Counted from the first letter of the stretch, positions 10,781-21,408 are shown. The stretch: 64,000 nt of DNA from Ypsolopha sequella (GCA_934047225.1 OW203986.1:27965221-28029220); one strand, 5' to 3'. A program made the numbers and translations. The notes: generated by a model not told the origin, from the sequence alone.

Positions 10781-11690
10781 CATTTGAAACATTTCACCGA
10801 ACTGCCTAAAGTGAAACATAACGTTCTTCCGTAATTCTGCTACGACGTAGCAAATATAAATCACTACGGAAGTGCTACATATGTATGTATAGAGTTTTCG
10901 TATTTGAAACATTTTACTGTTTACCGCCTGAAGAGGAAACGAGGTCGTATCCTCTACGAAACGCACAACTTAAGATGGTACTTCTTATTTTTGACTTACA
11001 GATATTAAATAAATGTGATTCATGGCATTTTTTAATGTCAGTTGGGCTTTTCCGGCAAAATTTTGTTATTTTATGCATTACGTTGTAAATGTAAATGTTA
11101 CGACACACAAATTTAAAAGTGTGTTAGTTATACATTTACAGTGTAAAGTATAAAATAACGAAATTTTGCTGGAAAAGCCTAACTGACATTAAAAATGCCA
11201 TGAATCACATCTATTTAATATCTGTAAGTCAAAAATAAGAAGTACCATCTTAAGTTGTGCGTTTCGTAGATGATACGAATCTTTCCCTCTTAAGCGAAAC
11301 GTAAAGTTCTTTCATAATTTTGCTACGGCGTAGCAAGTATAAATCACTACGGAAGTGCTACACGTGTATGTATAAAGTTTTCTCATTTGAAACATTTCAC
11401 CGAACGCACCTAAAGCGAAACATAACGTTCTTCCTTAATTCTGCTACGACATAGCAAGTATAATAAATCACTACGCAATTTCTACACGTTTATGTATAGA
11501 GTTTTCTCATTTGAAACATTTCACCGAACGCACCTAAAGCGAAACAACGTTCTTCCGTAATTCTGCTACGACGTAGCGAGTATAATAAATCACTACGCAA
11601 GTTCTACACGTGTATGTATACAATTCTCTCATTTGAAACATTTTTACCAAACCGCCTGAAGCGAAACATAAAACGTTCCGTTGTCACCTG
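10781..11690. repeat. 120-bp tandem repeat, about five units, interrupted
   Basis: Units begin CATTTGAAACATTTCACCGA (or TATTTGAAACATTTTAC) at 10781, 10901, 11384, 11510 and 11630. Each contains GAAACATAACGTTCTTCC, the palindromic GCTACGACGTAGC, AAATCACTACG and an ACACGTGTATGTATA end. Intervals of 120, 126 and 120 bp separate neighbouring starts apart from the second unit, which is lengthened by a 332-bp foldback. The last unit decays at about 11690. Non-coding. Confidence 0.85.
10946..11277. mobile_element. 332-bp foldback inserted within the 120-bp array
   Basis: The left arm starts CGTATCCTCTACGAAACGCA and the right arm ends with the complement, TGCGTTTCGTAGATGATACG. The arms are about 150 bp each and nearly identical in reverse, including TAAGATGGTACTTCTTATTT and GACTTACAGATATTAAATA. 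The short centre around GTTACGACACACAAATTTAA is unpaired. It splits the second unit of the surrounding tandem repeat. Open frames on both strands are mirror images and not genes. Confidence 0.85.
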
Positions 11691-12077
11691 CCCTAAACTG
11701 AATTTCAGAATTTCAGAGAGCGCTTCTGAATGCTATCTTTATGAAGAGATACGGCCGCCTCCGTTTATTGTAACGTATTTAACATGTTTTTACGAAATAA
11801 TATTTTCACGTTTTTATTGTTATTCTTTTTTATCTTGCTATAAAAGTGCCTGTTAAGTATACTTTGTGAATAATATATGGGTTCCGTCGAAATTGCTGGA
11901 AAATACTCAATTGATAACCCACATGTATTCCTAAATGTATTTCATTAAACGAGAATGACGTTGTCATGTACACATTTTTATCACAGACATTGAAAACTAG
12001 TTGTATTAAATTAAATTAAATGTCTGTGATTTTGATTTAAAGTCCTATAATTTGTCAGCAACCCAATTAAACTTTAA

Positions 12078-12500
12078 CTGATCAGTAGTTCTGTGCTAAA
12101 GATAATTTTGTGCAACTGTGACATAATGTGAGATATTGGGACATTTGTAGGTTTCGTAATAAACCTACACGAGTGTCCCAATGTCTAATTATGTCCAGTT
12201 GCACACAATACTTGATCTACGACTATCAAAAACAATTAAAATTTAACAAAAATGAAAAAAGCCTCCATTTGTATAAAGACGCCTCAGACAAACCAGAAGC
12301 GAGAAGAGTAAAGAGGGCGTGGCTTAATAAATCGAGACAGACTGTTATCGCTTGTGATTGGTTCTCTGGGGGGTGTTATAATAAATTTGGCCAATATCAA
12401 CGCAGAATTGCGGTGTTATAATGTAATATTATAACATCGGTCAAACAATATAGGTACTTATAAAACCGCTTTTAATGTTGTAATTACCTTGTAATTACCA
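12078..12500 (-). repeat. Dispersed repeat G, copy 2
   Basis: This is the reverse-orientation partner of 2190-2672. It carries the terminal palindrome (GTGCAACTGTGACATAATG ... ACGAGTGTCCCAATGTCTAA) at 12108-12210, then GGGCGTGGCTTAATAAAT, GTGTTATAATGTAATATTAT and finally GTACTTATAAAACCGCTTTT in the order expected for inversion. The 97-codon open frame at 12128-12421 lies wholly within the repeat and is not supported as a gene. Confidence 0.7.
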
Positions 12501-13192
12501 GGGACTAGATAAAATAAGTTTAGAAGACCTACTATTGGAAAAGTTCTGCTTACCCATTTTCCGTCTTCATTACCATTTCACCGATAGTACATACTTACAT
12601 TAAAGTTGTGTTTTTTAACGGAACCCTAAAACGCACAAAGGAAATATGAAGCAAATTAATGTGTTTTGGTTTTTCATATAATTTTCATATTCTAATTTAA
12701 TTTTGATATTCTAATTTTCATAATCTAATACACCTCGTCGCAGAGATTCTTGCTAATGACTTAAAATTTCAGTTAATTGAAGGAGTTCGTAAACAGCATC
12801 GGCCGGGTTCTTTAATTCATAATATTACAGACTTGGTAAATGGTCAGACCAAGGTTCAATTACCCATTTTTGCAAAATAAGAAATATATTATTTGTGCCC
12901 TTTTAAGAACAACCCCGCCTTAAAAAGTATAGGAAGCTTAGTATTTTGCGTTCTCAACAGAAATATTAATTGAAGCTTGATCACTTACAAAGTCTGCAGT
13001 ATGAATTTAGCTATATCAATCAAATACCTTTTAATCAGCCGATGCCAGTTTGTATTGAAATACCACTGGTATGGCGCTTAGCGTTCTAGCTATTCTTTAT
13101 TCTAAGGAGCCTCTTAAGAAAAAAAAAAAAAACGTGAACGTATAGACATTTATTTCAGTTTCCAAAATATTTTACCAGGATAAAAAGTTTGT
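12501..13192. other. Unassigned DNA
   Basis: No gene seen. At 12616-12650 TTTTTTAACGGAACCCTAAA resembles one end of the GGTTCCGTACC elements and may be a fragment. The 12-bp AGGATAAAAAGT at 13177-13188 recurs at 13846-13857, bracketing the two tRNA-like repeats between them. Confidence 0.4.
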
Positions 13193-13484
13193 GTTTATTT
13201 TGCGAAATCCACCGCTATGAATACTCTTACTATTATTAGAGTGCATTACAAACTAGAAAAGATCAATCAGAAACAAACCCAAAGACAAGAATATGAAAAA
13301 ATTCCCCGGGCCAGGATTCGAACCTGCGACCTCTTGTTACCAAGACAAGGGCGTTACCAATTGCGCCACCGAGGTTTTTTTCATATTCTTGTCTTTGGGT
13401 TTGTTTCTGATTGATCTTTTCTAGTTTGTAATGCACTCTAATAATATTTAGAGTATTCATAGCGATGGATTTCGCAAAATAAAC
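13193..13484. mobile_element. Large palindrome with a tRNA-like core
   Basis: The arms are about 109 bp each (13193-13301 and 13376-13484) and almost perfectly complementary, containing GCGAAATCCACCGCTATGAA, TTAGAGTGCATTACAAACTA, GATCAATCAGAAACAAACCC and AAAGACAAGAATATGAAAAA on the left. The 74-bp centre is a tRNA-like sequence on the minus strand. The mirror-image 65-codon open frames on both strands are artefacts of the palindrome. Partial arm sequences recur alone near 10478-10498 and 16894-16922, so the arm is itself a dispersed repeat. Confidence 0.85.
13302..13375 (-). repeat. tRNA-like core of the palindrome
   Basis: Read on the minus strand, it has a D-arm region TGGCGCAATTGGTAACGC (internal promoter box A), an anticodon stem CTTGT/ACAAG with a 7-base loop CTTGGTA, and a T-arm GGTTCGAATCC (perfect box B). 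The acceptor stem pairs poorly. This pattern fits a tRNA-derived SINE head, not a working tRNA. The loop would read TGG, formally proline. Confidence 0.7.
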
Positions 13485-13698
13485 ATAATCTTAGTTAATG
13501 AGAACTGTGAATTTCTTAACTGTCTGAAGCAACAATATTGTAGCGACGACAGCGCCATCTGTTTCTTAAGAACAAGGCGTGAAATCACATAACGCCCTCG
13601 TGAGCGTTTTATATGTGTAGTACAAGCTAGTATATCAGGCAGAAGCAAAAATAACAGTGGACAAGTATGATGGAAGAATTCGCCGGTCTAGGTAGGAA

Positions 13699-13847
13699 CC
13701 TCGGTGGCGCAATTGGTAGCGCGCTTGTCTTGATAACAAGAGGTCGCAGGTTCGAATCCTGGCCCGGGGAATTTTTTCATATTCTTGTCTTTGGGTTTGT
13801 TTCTGATTGATCTTTTCTAATTTGTATTGCACTCTAATAATATTTAG
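13699..13847 (+). mobile_element. tRNA-derived SINE-like copy
   Basis: The head, 13699-13771, has box A TGGCGCAATTGGTAGCGC and box B GGTTCGAATCC, with a D-stem GCGC/GCGC and an anticodon stem CTTGT/ACAAG around loop CTTGATA (TGA, formally serine). The acceptor and first T-stem pairs are mismatched. The 76-bp tail (TTTTTTCATATTCTTGTCTT ... CACTCTAATAATATT) is the same as the right arm of the palindrome 300 bp upstream. Only one arm is present, so this is the simple form of the repeat that the palindrome duplicates. Confidence 0.75.
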
Positions 13848-14362
13848 GATAAAAAGTATTTTTTTTGTTGTCCAGTCAAGATTCATAAAATATTCTGCGA
13901 TAAAAGTTTCATCATGATCCGTCGATTATATAAAAGCGAAATACAATACACTGACTCACTAATCACGAAATCTTCAGAACTGTAAAGCCTACAAAATTAA
14001 AATTTGGCAGCTCGGTTCCTAATGCGACGCAGCCTAAGAAAGGATTCTTCGAAATCTTCTTTTTTTTTTAGTTTATTTATTCACAACAAAATAGTACAAG
14101 TTATTAAGTATTAAATGGATCACAAAAACCCTGCAGGGTTTATCCGTGATCCATGAGATCACTCTTATGTAACAATTTATAACTTATTATTATGACTTAA
14201 AAAATATTTCCTTAGTATTGCTCTGCTCTTTACTGGCTTAACTTCTATGTAATTTAAGCCTTCATTTGGCAAATCATTTAAACATTTTGATAACATGTAT
14301 TCCGCAGTTTTCATTCCATGAAATCTGTCTATATGTGTTAAAGAACACCCTGACTAATTGAC

Positions 14363-14839
14363 TTATAAGGCCCTTAATATCGTCAAATAGGTACTTTCTA
14401 AAGCCTACTCCTCTTTTATGGCCAAACCAAAAATATTGAAAAAATGTATTATGGATTATCAACTCTAGGACAACATATGCAACATTTTTCTTTTTCGTAC
14501 CACCAAAACTTCTATATAAAAAATTGTTTCAACTGAATGGTGTTTTTTGGCTTGAATTTCCTACTGCTCCTAAGCGGCTTAGGTGATTTAATTAATTTAT
14601 GCTTTGATAAATAGATAAACTTGATAGCTATAAATATAACATAGAATTATTCAATCGAACAATGACGCCCATGTGAAAAGTATTATTTTCTCCTATTTTG
14701 CCCTTTCAAGGACGCAGCGAGCGTCGTAACAGCCACCCCGCATTGTGCACTGATTTGAACGTTATTTCAATGTCGTTTCCGTCGATATTCATACAGACAA
14801 ACATCGAGCTGCTAATTTGGCGACGGTAATCGCCTTACC
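14363..14839 (-). mobile_element. MITE F with TTAAGGCG-type inverted ends, minus copy
   Basis: This is the inverted counterpart of 34112-34584 and 48083-48558. Landmarks are TATCGTCAAATAGGTACTTT, ACCACCAAAACTTCTATATA, AACACCATTCAG-type complement, GGACGCAGCGAGCGTCGTAA and AATTTGGCGACGGTAATCGC. The terminal repeat here is slightly degraded (TTATAAGGCCC on one side, CGCCTTACC on the other). The 62-codon open frame inside is not coding. Confidence 0.8.
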
Positions 14840-15330
14840 TAACGCTTAGAACAAACGGCTGCACCTAGGAACATGAAATTTGAACTATAGGTTCCTTGTA
14901 TGATGTTGACATTCGCTGAGAAAGGATCCGCTAGTTAAAATTATAAAGATTTGATACAATTAAGTATGTGTCATAGGATATTATAGGTGCGACATTATTT
15001 TTTTATTAGAATAACATCAATTAACTTGTATAGCGAACTTAAATAACAAAAAAGTAACTATAAAATACTAAAAACTTAAACAAAATAAACTCCTAAAAAT
15101 AAATATACTACAAACTAAATTAAATAAAAATATATTTATACTAAATAGAAGACTTGTTAAAGTCATTGCTATATTCATTTCTATCACTAGACAGGGTACT
15201 CAAGACTAGAATTCGAGAAACACATATTATGTTTTCTTATTTAAACTCCGCTACTCTTGAACCGGTGACTCCAAGGTCGTTAAATGTCGGTTTTGATCGT
15301 TAGACAAAATGGCCGCCGTGCTAGGAGCTA

Positions 15331-16624
15331 CGTAGGGCGGCTGACATGTAATCTCCTTGGTCAGAAATATATACAAAAATAATGCTGGCTGGTATGGATT
15401 TATATTCGTTTGTTATTCTATTTTCAAAATGTATTACATTCATTTGTTTATTGCATCACGTTTATTTGTCTCCTACAATTGTTTCGAACATGTCGGTAGA
15501 AAAAGTGAAAATGGATAAAATTGAGCAGCGTGCGGTGATTAGTTTTTGACTAAAGAACGGAATACGCCTTCGGAGATCAGACAGCGTATGTTACGTGTGT
15601 TTGGCAGTTCGTGTTCTTCCGAATTTGTTATAAAGTTTTGGTCAAGGCAGTTTAAATTAGGTCGTGAGAGCCTCGAAGATGATCCTCGTAGAGGAAAACC
15701 AGTTTCGGCCGTCACCGATGAAAATGTAGCCAGGGTGAAAAAATTTATATTAGAGGACCGACGAGTGAAGCAGTGAGAGATAGCTAGAGATGTGGGCGTC
15801 AGTAAAGACCGAGTCAATGAAATAGTTCATGAGCATTTGAACATGTCCAAGGTTAGTGCACGTTGGGTCCCTAGAATGTTGACTGCATTTGACATGGAGA
15901 GGCGTGTCAAATGTTGCGAAGAGTTTTTGGACATGAGTCGAGGGAAAGAGGAAGAAATAATTTCTAGAATTGTAACATGTGATGAGACTTGGATTCGACA
16001 ATGGGACCCGGAAAGTAAGCAAGAGTCGTTACAGTGGAAATTTAAGGATGAGAAGCCGCCTCGGAAATTCAAGGTCTGTCCATCGGCCGGTAAACTTATG
16101 GCTACAATCTTTTGGGACACAGAAGGGATTTTGCTCATAGATTATTTACCAAAGAAAACTACAATGAATGCTGATTATTACTCAAACTTATTATATCAAC
16201 TAAGAGAGACAATAAAAGAAAAACGGCGAGGTAAACTAAGCAAAGGAATTCTGATTTTGCACGATAACGCACCAGTGTATACCGCACGCACAACAAAGCT
16301 AGCAATTAAAGACAATGGCTTCGAAACCTTTGACCACCCCCCTTATAGTCCAGATCTAGCCCCCTGTGACTATTTTCTGTTTAGACTTCTCAAGAAAGAC
16401 CTCAGGGGACGAAGGTTTATGACCGATGACGAAATGAAGACAGCGGTTTCTGACTATTTTGACGACAAACCGTTTTTTTTTTTTTTTAATGGCTTAAATT
16501 CAATATTTGAAAAATGTAATAAGTGCATTTTATTAGCAGGGGACTATATAGAAAAATAAAAATAAACTATCCAGTTACGCCTTTTCTTTCATAGTTAGGT
16601 AGATTACTTTTCAGCCTCCCCTCG
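15331..16624 (+). mobile_element. mariner transposon, near complete
   Basis: The 1,294-bp element is flanked by TA dinucleotides (15329-15330 and 16625-16626). Its ends are imperfect inverted repeats: CGTAGGGCGGCTGACATGTA then ATCTCC on the left, and the complement of CGAGGGGAGGCTGAAAAGTA then ATCTAC on the right, about 20 of 26 matching. Length, TA target and the DD34D transposase all fit mariner. The coding region is damaged, so the copy is probably inactive but could serve as a substrate if an active transposase exists. Confidence 0.9.
15490..16559 (+). pseudogene. mariner transposase, broken by one frameshift and one stop
   Basis: The ATG at 15490 opens MSVEKVKMDKIEQRAVISF and hits TGA at 15547. 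A shift of one base in the T-run there leads into the frame that holds the rest. A second TGA at 15774 lies after RRVKQ; a CGA to TGA change would explain it. The rest is open to TAA at 16557. The N-terminal part is the paired-type DNA-binding region. The linker has WVPR (mariner WVPHEL motif). Catalytic residues are present: D in VTCDETW, D in ILHDNAP, and D in YSPDLAPCDYFLF. There are 34 residues between the second and third, giving DD34D. A T-run at 16472-16487 encodes five phenylalanines and may be a small expansion. The C-terminus CILLAGDYIEK is normal for the family. Confidence 0.93.
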
Positions 16625-16626
16625 TA

Positions 16627-17503
16627 GGCCTGATTTTCTGAAGTGTTCATGCTAAGGGTTCACATTATAAACTTATTATTTGTGAGTTTAATCTAAAGGT
16701 CAGGTTGCAAATTAATTTGTGTTAAGGCCCAGTACAACGATGGAATTAAGAAAAGAATTTTAAGTAAACACTTTATTAATTGATTGTGACTGATGCCGGG
16801 CCCGAATGGCCAGAAATATATCTCACAAAAATTTCATTTTACCTTGTTTTATCTAATTCTATTCACTTAATTAAAGAAGAAAAAAAAGTTTGGGTTTTTC
16901 TAGTTTGTAATGCATTCTAATAAAAAAAGTTTTGTTACAGAATATAGTATGAATTGCAAATTTCTAGGAACTAGGTGTTTACCCGCGGCTCCGCTTACCT
17001 TAAATATTATTTGTGCCCTTAGTCTTGTTTTAATAGTTACTGCTCAGCTCTTTTTAGTCACATTGAAACTATAGTAACATATGTGTATCCTCAAATTCAT
17101 CTAAAATAACTCATAAGTACCGCTTCAAAATAAACTAGATAAGTACCGCTTCAAAATCCGAGAAAATATTTTTCGAGCACGTGAAAATAGAAGTTTAATT
17201 TCATATGTACAGAAATGTTTCTCGTACGAGAAGCGTGGCGAATCAAAACGAGATCGATTTTATTGTTTATAAAGTTTCATACAAATTGAAACGCCTTATA
17301 GAAGTTATGGAATGCCAAATTTCGTAAATATATGTAAATTGACAGACAAAAATTTCCGAGAGCTTGTACTCCATCTTCCATCGAGGAAAAAAACACGTTT
17401 AATGTACATCTCCATATTCTATTTTGATGATATTGTTAGCATATTTATTGGTATTCTGATTTATTAAAAATGAGAAATTCCCGTAAATTCAATAGAAATA
17501 ACA
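16627..17503. other. Unassigned DNA with repeat fragments
   Basis: No gene seen. 16876-16922 matches the arm of the tRNA-centred palindrome (TTTCTAGTTTGTAATGCATT). Around 16978-16996 ACCCGCGGCTCCGC resembles the reversed hairpin end of a Helitron. A short tandem duplication (ATAAGTACCGCTTCAAAAT) sits at about 17112-17158. Confidence 0.4.
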
Positions 17504-17666
17504 GCGGGTCTACCACGTAATTCTGATTTTCATCAACATCAACTTGAGATTGAAATTTGACGTGCGTGCGACGACGCCCACCTAACATGCCATCTCTTTT
17601 GCACGCACGTCAAATTTCAATCTCAAGTTGATGTTGATGAAAATCAGAATTACGCGGTAGACCCGC
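17504..17666. mobile_element. Foldback MITE with 66-bp arms
   Basis: The left arm (GCGGGTCTACCACGTAATTC ... TGACGTGCGTGC, 17504-17569) and right arm (17601-17666) are reverse complements with a single visible mismatch. The spacer is 31 bp. The near-identity of the arms suggests a young or gene-converted element. Non-coding. Confidence 0.85.
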
Positions 17667-17762
17667 AGTTTAAATGCGTGGGCGACACGGCTTCGTATTT
17701 TCACAACTTGCCTATTATATTTGAATCTGTTACGGTTATTACGGTTTTTCTTATATGATGTA

Positions 17763-17930
17763 CTAGCGACCCGCCTCGGCTTCTTGCGGGCATATATTAT
17801 ACATATAAACCTTCCTCTTGAATCACTAAACCGCCTCAAAATCCGTTCCGTAGTTTTAAAGATCTTTCGCATAGACTAGACGGGAAGCGACTTTGTTTTA
17901 TACTATGTAGTGATAGTGATTCTAATAAGC
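17763..17930 (-). mobile_element. Helitron-like element, minus strand, partial
   Basis: On the minus strand the sequence ends with a hairpin (GCCCGCAAGAAGCCGAGGCGGGT) a few bases before CTAG and then T, matching a Helitron 3' end. Internal landmarks read on the plus strand are AAACCTTCCTCTTGAATCAC, CAAAATCCGTTCCGTAGTTT and GGAAGCGACTTTGTTTTATA, a dispersed repeat I recall as very common in insects. The distal end is not defined. Confidence 0.6.
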
Positions 17931-18161
17931 TCCTGTCTCCCACGTGATCATGGTCCATGCAACGTACCAAAGTTTCGGAAGCTTATCAGCCCGGTTGTGT
18001 CTTATAATATTATCCGATATATTCCCTTATATTTAATTCCAATTGCGTTGTAAGTACGTTTTGCTTGTTTTCAAAAGGAAGATTACTTCAAAAGACAAAA
18101 AATAAACAAAGACCTTTGCGTACGGTACATATGCATAATGTATTTGTAAGGAGCTTACGTT

Positions 18162-18427
18162 CATACAGGGGCGGGTCAAGAAACTCATGTATATGGTTTA
18201 TGGAAATTTTAAACATCTTGATAAAAACACTTGTCTTTCACAATATCATTATAATAGGTAACTCCAACCGGTTTTGCCTCACAGCGTCATCAAGAAACAC
18301 TTCCGAGAGGTGAAACTGGTTGGAGTTACCTACATTATAGTGATATTGTGGAATACAAGTGTTTTTATCAAGATGTTTAAAATTTCCATAAACCATATAC
18401 ATGAGTTTCTTGACCCGCCCCTGTATG
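18162..18427. mobile_element. 266-bp palindromic element
   Basis: The arms pair CATACAGGGGCGGGTCAAGA ... AAACATCTTGATAAAAACAC ... AGGTAACTCCAACC on the left with their complements on the right ending CCCGCCCCTGTATG. The centre (about 50 bp, GGTTTTGCCTCAC...GAGAGGTGAAACTGG) is partly paired. The overlapping open frames on both strands mirror each other and are not genes. Confidence 0.8.
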
Positions 18428-18438
18428 GCCGCCACGCC

Positions 18439-18571
18439 ACTATAATAGGTAACTCCAACCGGTTTTGCCTCACGGCATCATCTAGAAACACTTCCGAGAG
18501 GTGAATCTGGTTGGAGTTACATATATTATAGTGATATTGTGAAACAGTACAAGTGTTTTTATCAAGATGTT
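18439..18571. mobile_element. Half copy of the adjacent palindrome
   Basis: It repeats the core of the preceding element (TATAATAGGTAACTCCAACC ... GGTTGGAGTTAC) and then only the right arm (ATATTGTGAAACAGTACAAG, TTTTTATCAAGATGTTGATG). The left arm beyond the core is missing. It lies 12 bp after the full copy, so a local duplication or a second insertion are both possible. Confidence 0.7.
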
Positions 18572-21006
18572 GATGATATTTCACCAAGTGCTGACAATCG
18601 CAAGTAACTATTAATCGGAAATATTAAAAGTATTCCAAGGTTTGTCAACAATACGGGTACATATTATTTATCAATCACAATGTATACCAATGACGAAAGA
18701 GCGGGAAAGTCGACAAAGATCTCGTTCACGGAATGCCGTCATTTGGTGACCCTAATCTCGGATTAATGACGTTATTTCGAGGCTGTTGCCCTTTCCGTGA
18801 TGTGACCAAACAAATGAATGGAGTAATCAGGATGAATGTTACCCACCCTTATTATTTTTTTCAATGCAAGTGCTCGTGAAGGCCCACTTTTTATGCATCA
18901 AAACCGAACAGAAAGTCGATTATTTTGCCCTAGGGCTTTATTATTATAATTTTTTTAAATTTATTTACAATGGTTGGCTAACCTGCAGTCTTTCCTGTGT
19001 ACCATGAATGTTATACTTTTTTTTTCACTGTTTAACGGCTCTGGATACAGTCCTTTTGAGCCAATCATAATTTAAAGTTCACAAGATTATATTTGTTTTA
19101 TTTCCTCATACTATGCATTGAAAAACGTAGTATGATACATGGGTGTAAGAGCAACAAATTACTCGGTTACGTTTAACTCGTAATTTATTCCTTTTCGCCC
19201 TTGTAGAACAATCTACTATTTCTAAGCTTGTAAGTATTGGACGAACAGGAGCAGGAAAACCCTATAAAAAAGTGTTACATAAAACAAATCTAAGGTGCTT
19301 AAAAACCTCGTTCATTTTGCCAAAATTCATAAGCTTTTCATACAGTACAAACTAGGAAAATAAACAGCACATAAATGTTTAGGACCATTTTAATGTGGGT
19401 ACTCGCAAAAGACAGATATTTGCGAGGTGCGCTCTAAAAAGGTTATCTTTATTAGGGGGAGGGTGGCAACACTGGGACTTCCGGCCCTGAAAATGTGTGT
19501 CCGGTCGCGTTATCAAACCAACTTTGATATTTACTCTCTCGTTTATTCGCATGATATCTACGTAAGTGAGTAGCCGTGTATTTACTCAGGTTATGGAGAG
19601 GGATTTTATTAAGCCTCCGCGAATTTTGAACGCTGACTCGGTTTTTATTAGGTTTTAAGAATAAGGGATTCGAAGTAGAGTTAAGGCGATATGTAAAAGT
19701 TTTAGCATCCCTGTTACCCCATATGCGAAAAAACCTTCAGTGCGAGAGAGACAAATTCGTTGAAAAGTAGCAAAAAGTCGGTTTTTTATTAATATAAAAT
19801 GTACTAAAGCTGCTATCAAAATTTCGTTTAACCAGGTCCTAGATACTGTTAAAACCCAATCTAATAAAATATAATTGCAGTCTATATGTCATTCCAAATT
19901 GTCAGTGCTGCATTAAAAATCTTTGCAGCAAATACTGAGTCGGAGCCCTTTTACTATTGTAATATGTCCATAATTATGTATCTGTCTCATTATTGTTATT
20001 GTTAAAACTTGTTCCGTGTCTTTTATTGTTAATGTAAATGTTTAATTGTGTTGAATGTGAATTGTGTACGTATTGTAATAGTGAATAAATGTTTTATCTA
20101 TCTATCTAAACCAGGAGAAAAAGACCTCATTTCAATAAATATTACATTATCATTTCAATAATAAACATATCCCTCGAAAAAAAATCCAAAAATAATAAAC
20201 TGTTTTATCAAAATAATACATTATTTACAGATATGCAAGTTCTAAAAGTGTCGATATTTTTCCGTAGCGCCTTAAAAATAAAGATTAATATACTTGTTTA
20301 AAAAGTAGCTAACTACCAATAACCCGATATCTAGACGAACCTTGCAAGGTTTATTGATATCGTTTAAACGTGTTCTCTAAATAAATAAATAAGAAAATTT
20401 AGGTGTATTTTGAAGGTTTTTTAGTGGATACCTGCCCTGCAATAGTATCTTTTGTTTTCCACATTTCAATTCCTTCCTTCAATTCCTGTCAATCAGGATT
20501 TACGCCACCGCGTAGGATGACTCTAATTTATCAATGAAAATAAATCTACAAAAACATATTAAAAAAGAAAAAAAAATTAACCTAAAGTTAACCTACTTAC
20601 TTATAGAAACACTAGTAGTACCATTTAAATAATGCGCATAGAAATCTTCGCCTCTCTTCGGCAAAGATCGTATTTCCTTACGCTTTCTATATAATCCATG
20701 ACAGATAGTGCACGTCAGGTCGGTCACCTATATGCGCATTATATCTGCGGTACACCTGAAAGTAGTTATTTTTATAGGGCTATTTTCAGAGCAGATTTAT
20801 TCAAGTGAAAAAACAGCTTCAGCTTACAAGGTTTTTAATAACCGCGGTGGACCTAGCGATCGATCGAAACCATAAAAAAGCCAAGGATGCTAAGTTCCCT
20901 TCCAAATTTTTCGTTCCGCGAATTTTTAGCCAATTTCAGTAGCAAAATCCACTATCTCATTGTCTTTGTCCCTCCTCCTCTCTTAAGTACCTGTGTAGTT
21001 AAATAC
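18572..21006. other. Unassigned DNA with repeat remnants
   Basis: No gene seen. 19683-19800 begins AAGGCGATATGTAAAAGTTT and has CCCATATGCGAAAAAACCTT, related to the ends of repeat E. 19960-20106 (GTGAATAAATGTTTTATCTA then TCTATCTA) looks like a LINE 3' end with an (ATCT) tail, but has no coding support. Around 20628-20745 TAATGCGCATA and TATGCGCATTA form a small inverted pair. Confidence 0.4.
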
Positions 21007-21408
21007 CTTAAGAACCCGCTCCGTATTTTTCGTCCGTTTGATGCGAAGTATATTTCAAATATTTTTCTCATCTTTACCGCGATGTTTTTGTAAAAACCAG
21101 GGACATACACCAAATCATATTGGCCGTCTAAATGAAGTCCTAAAATTTATTTGATTAATTTATTTCTCCTTTGCGAATTATTTTGGTACTTAGACATTAT
21201 GAAGAACTATTCGGCTCGTAAGTACCAAAATAATTGGCAAAAAAGAAACAATTCAATCAAATAATTTTAGGCATTCATTTAGACGGCCACTATGAAGTGG
21301 TGTATGTCCTTGGTTTTTCCAAAAACATCGCGATAAAGGCCAGGAAAATGTTTAACAAAATGCTTTGCATCAAAACTGTCGTCATCGCGGACCGGGTTCT
21401 TAATACTA
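21007..21408. mobile_element. Long foldback element, arms about 185-190 bp
   Basis: The left arm (21007-21192) includes CTTAAGAACCCGCTCCG, TTTACCGCGATGTTTTTG, GGACATACACCA, GGCCGTCTAAATGAAG and TTATTTTGGTACTTA. The right arm (21219-21408) has the complements in reverse order with scattered changes. The 26-bp spacer is TTCGGCTC-like sequence. The open frames at 21234-21515 and 21290-21478 lie in the right arm and are mirrored by the left, so they are not genes. Confidence 0.8.

Noticed and set aside
10885..11108. Opposed open frames in the array
   Set aside because: They run through the arms of the 332-bp foldback and are repeated in mirror image.
13302..13375. Functional tRNA gene
   Set aside because: The acceptor stem and first T-stem pair do not form properly, the same sequence heads a dispersed repeat at 13699, and the flanks are repeat tails.
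18065..18587. Four mirror-image open frames
   Set aside because: They read both arms of a palindrome on both strands and cannot all be genes; none has a motif.
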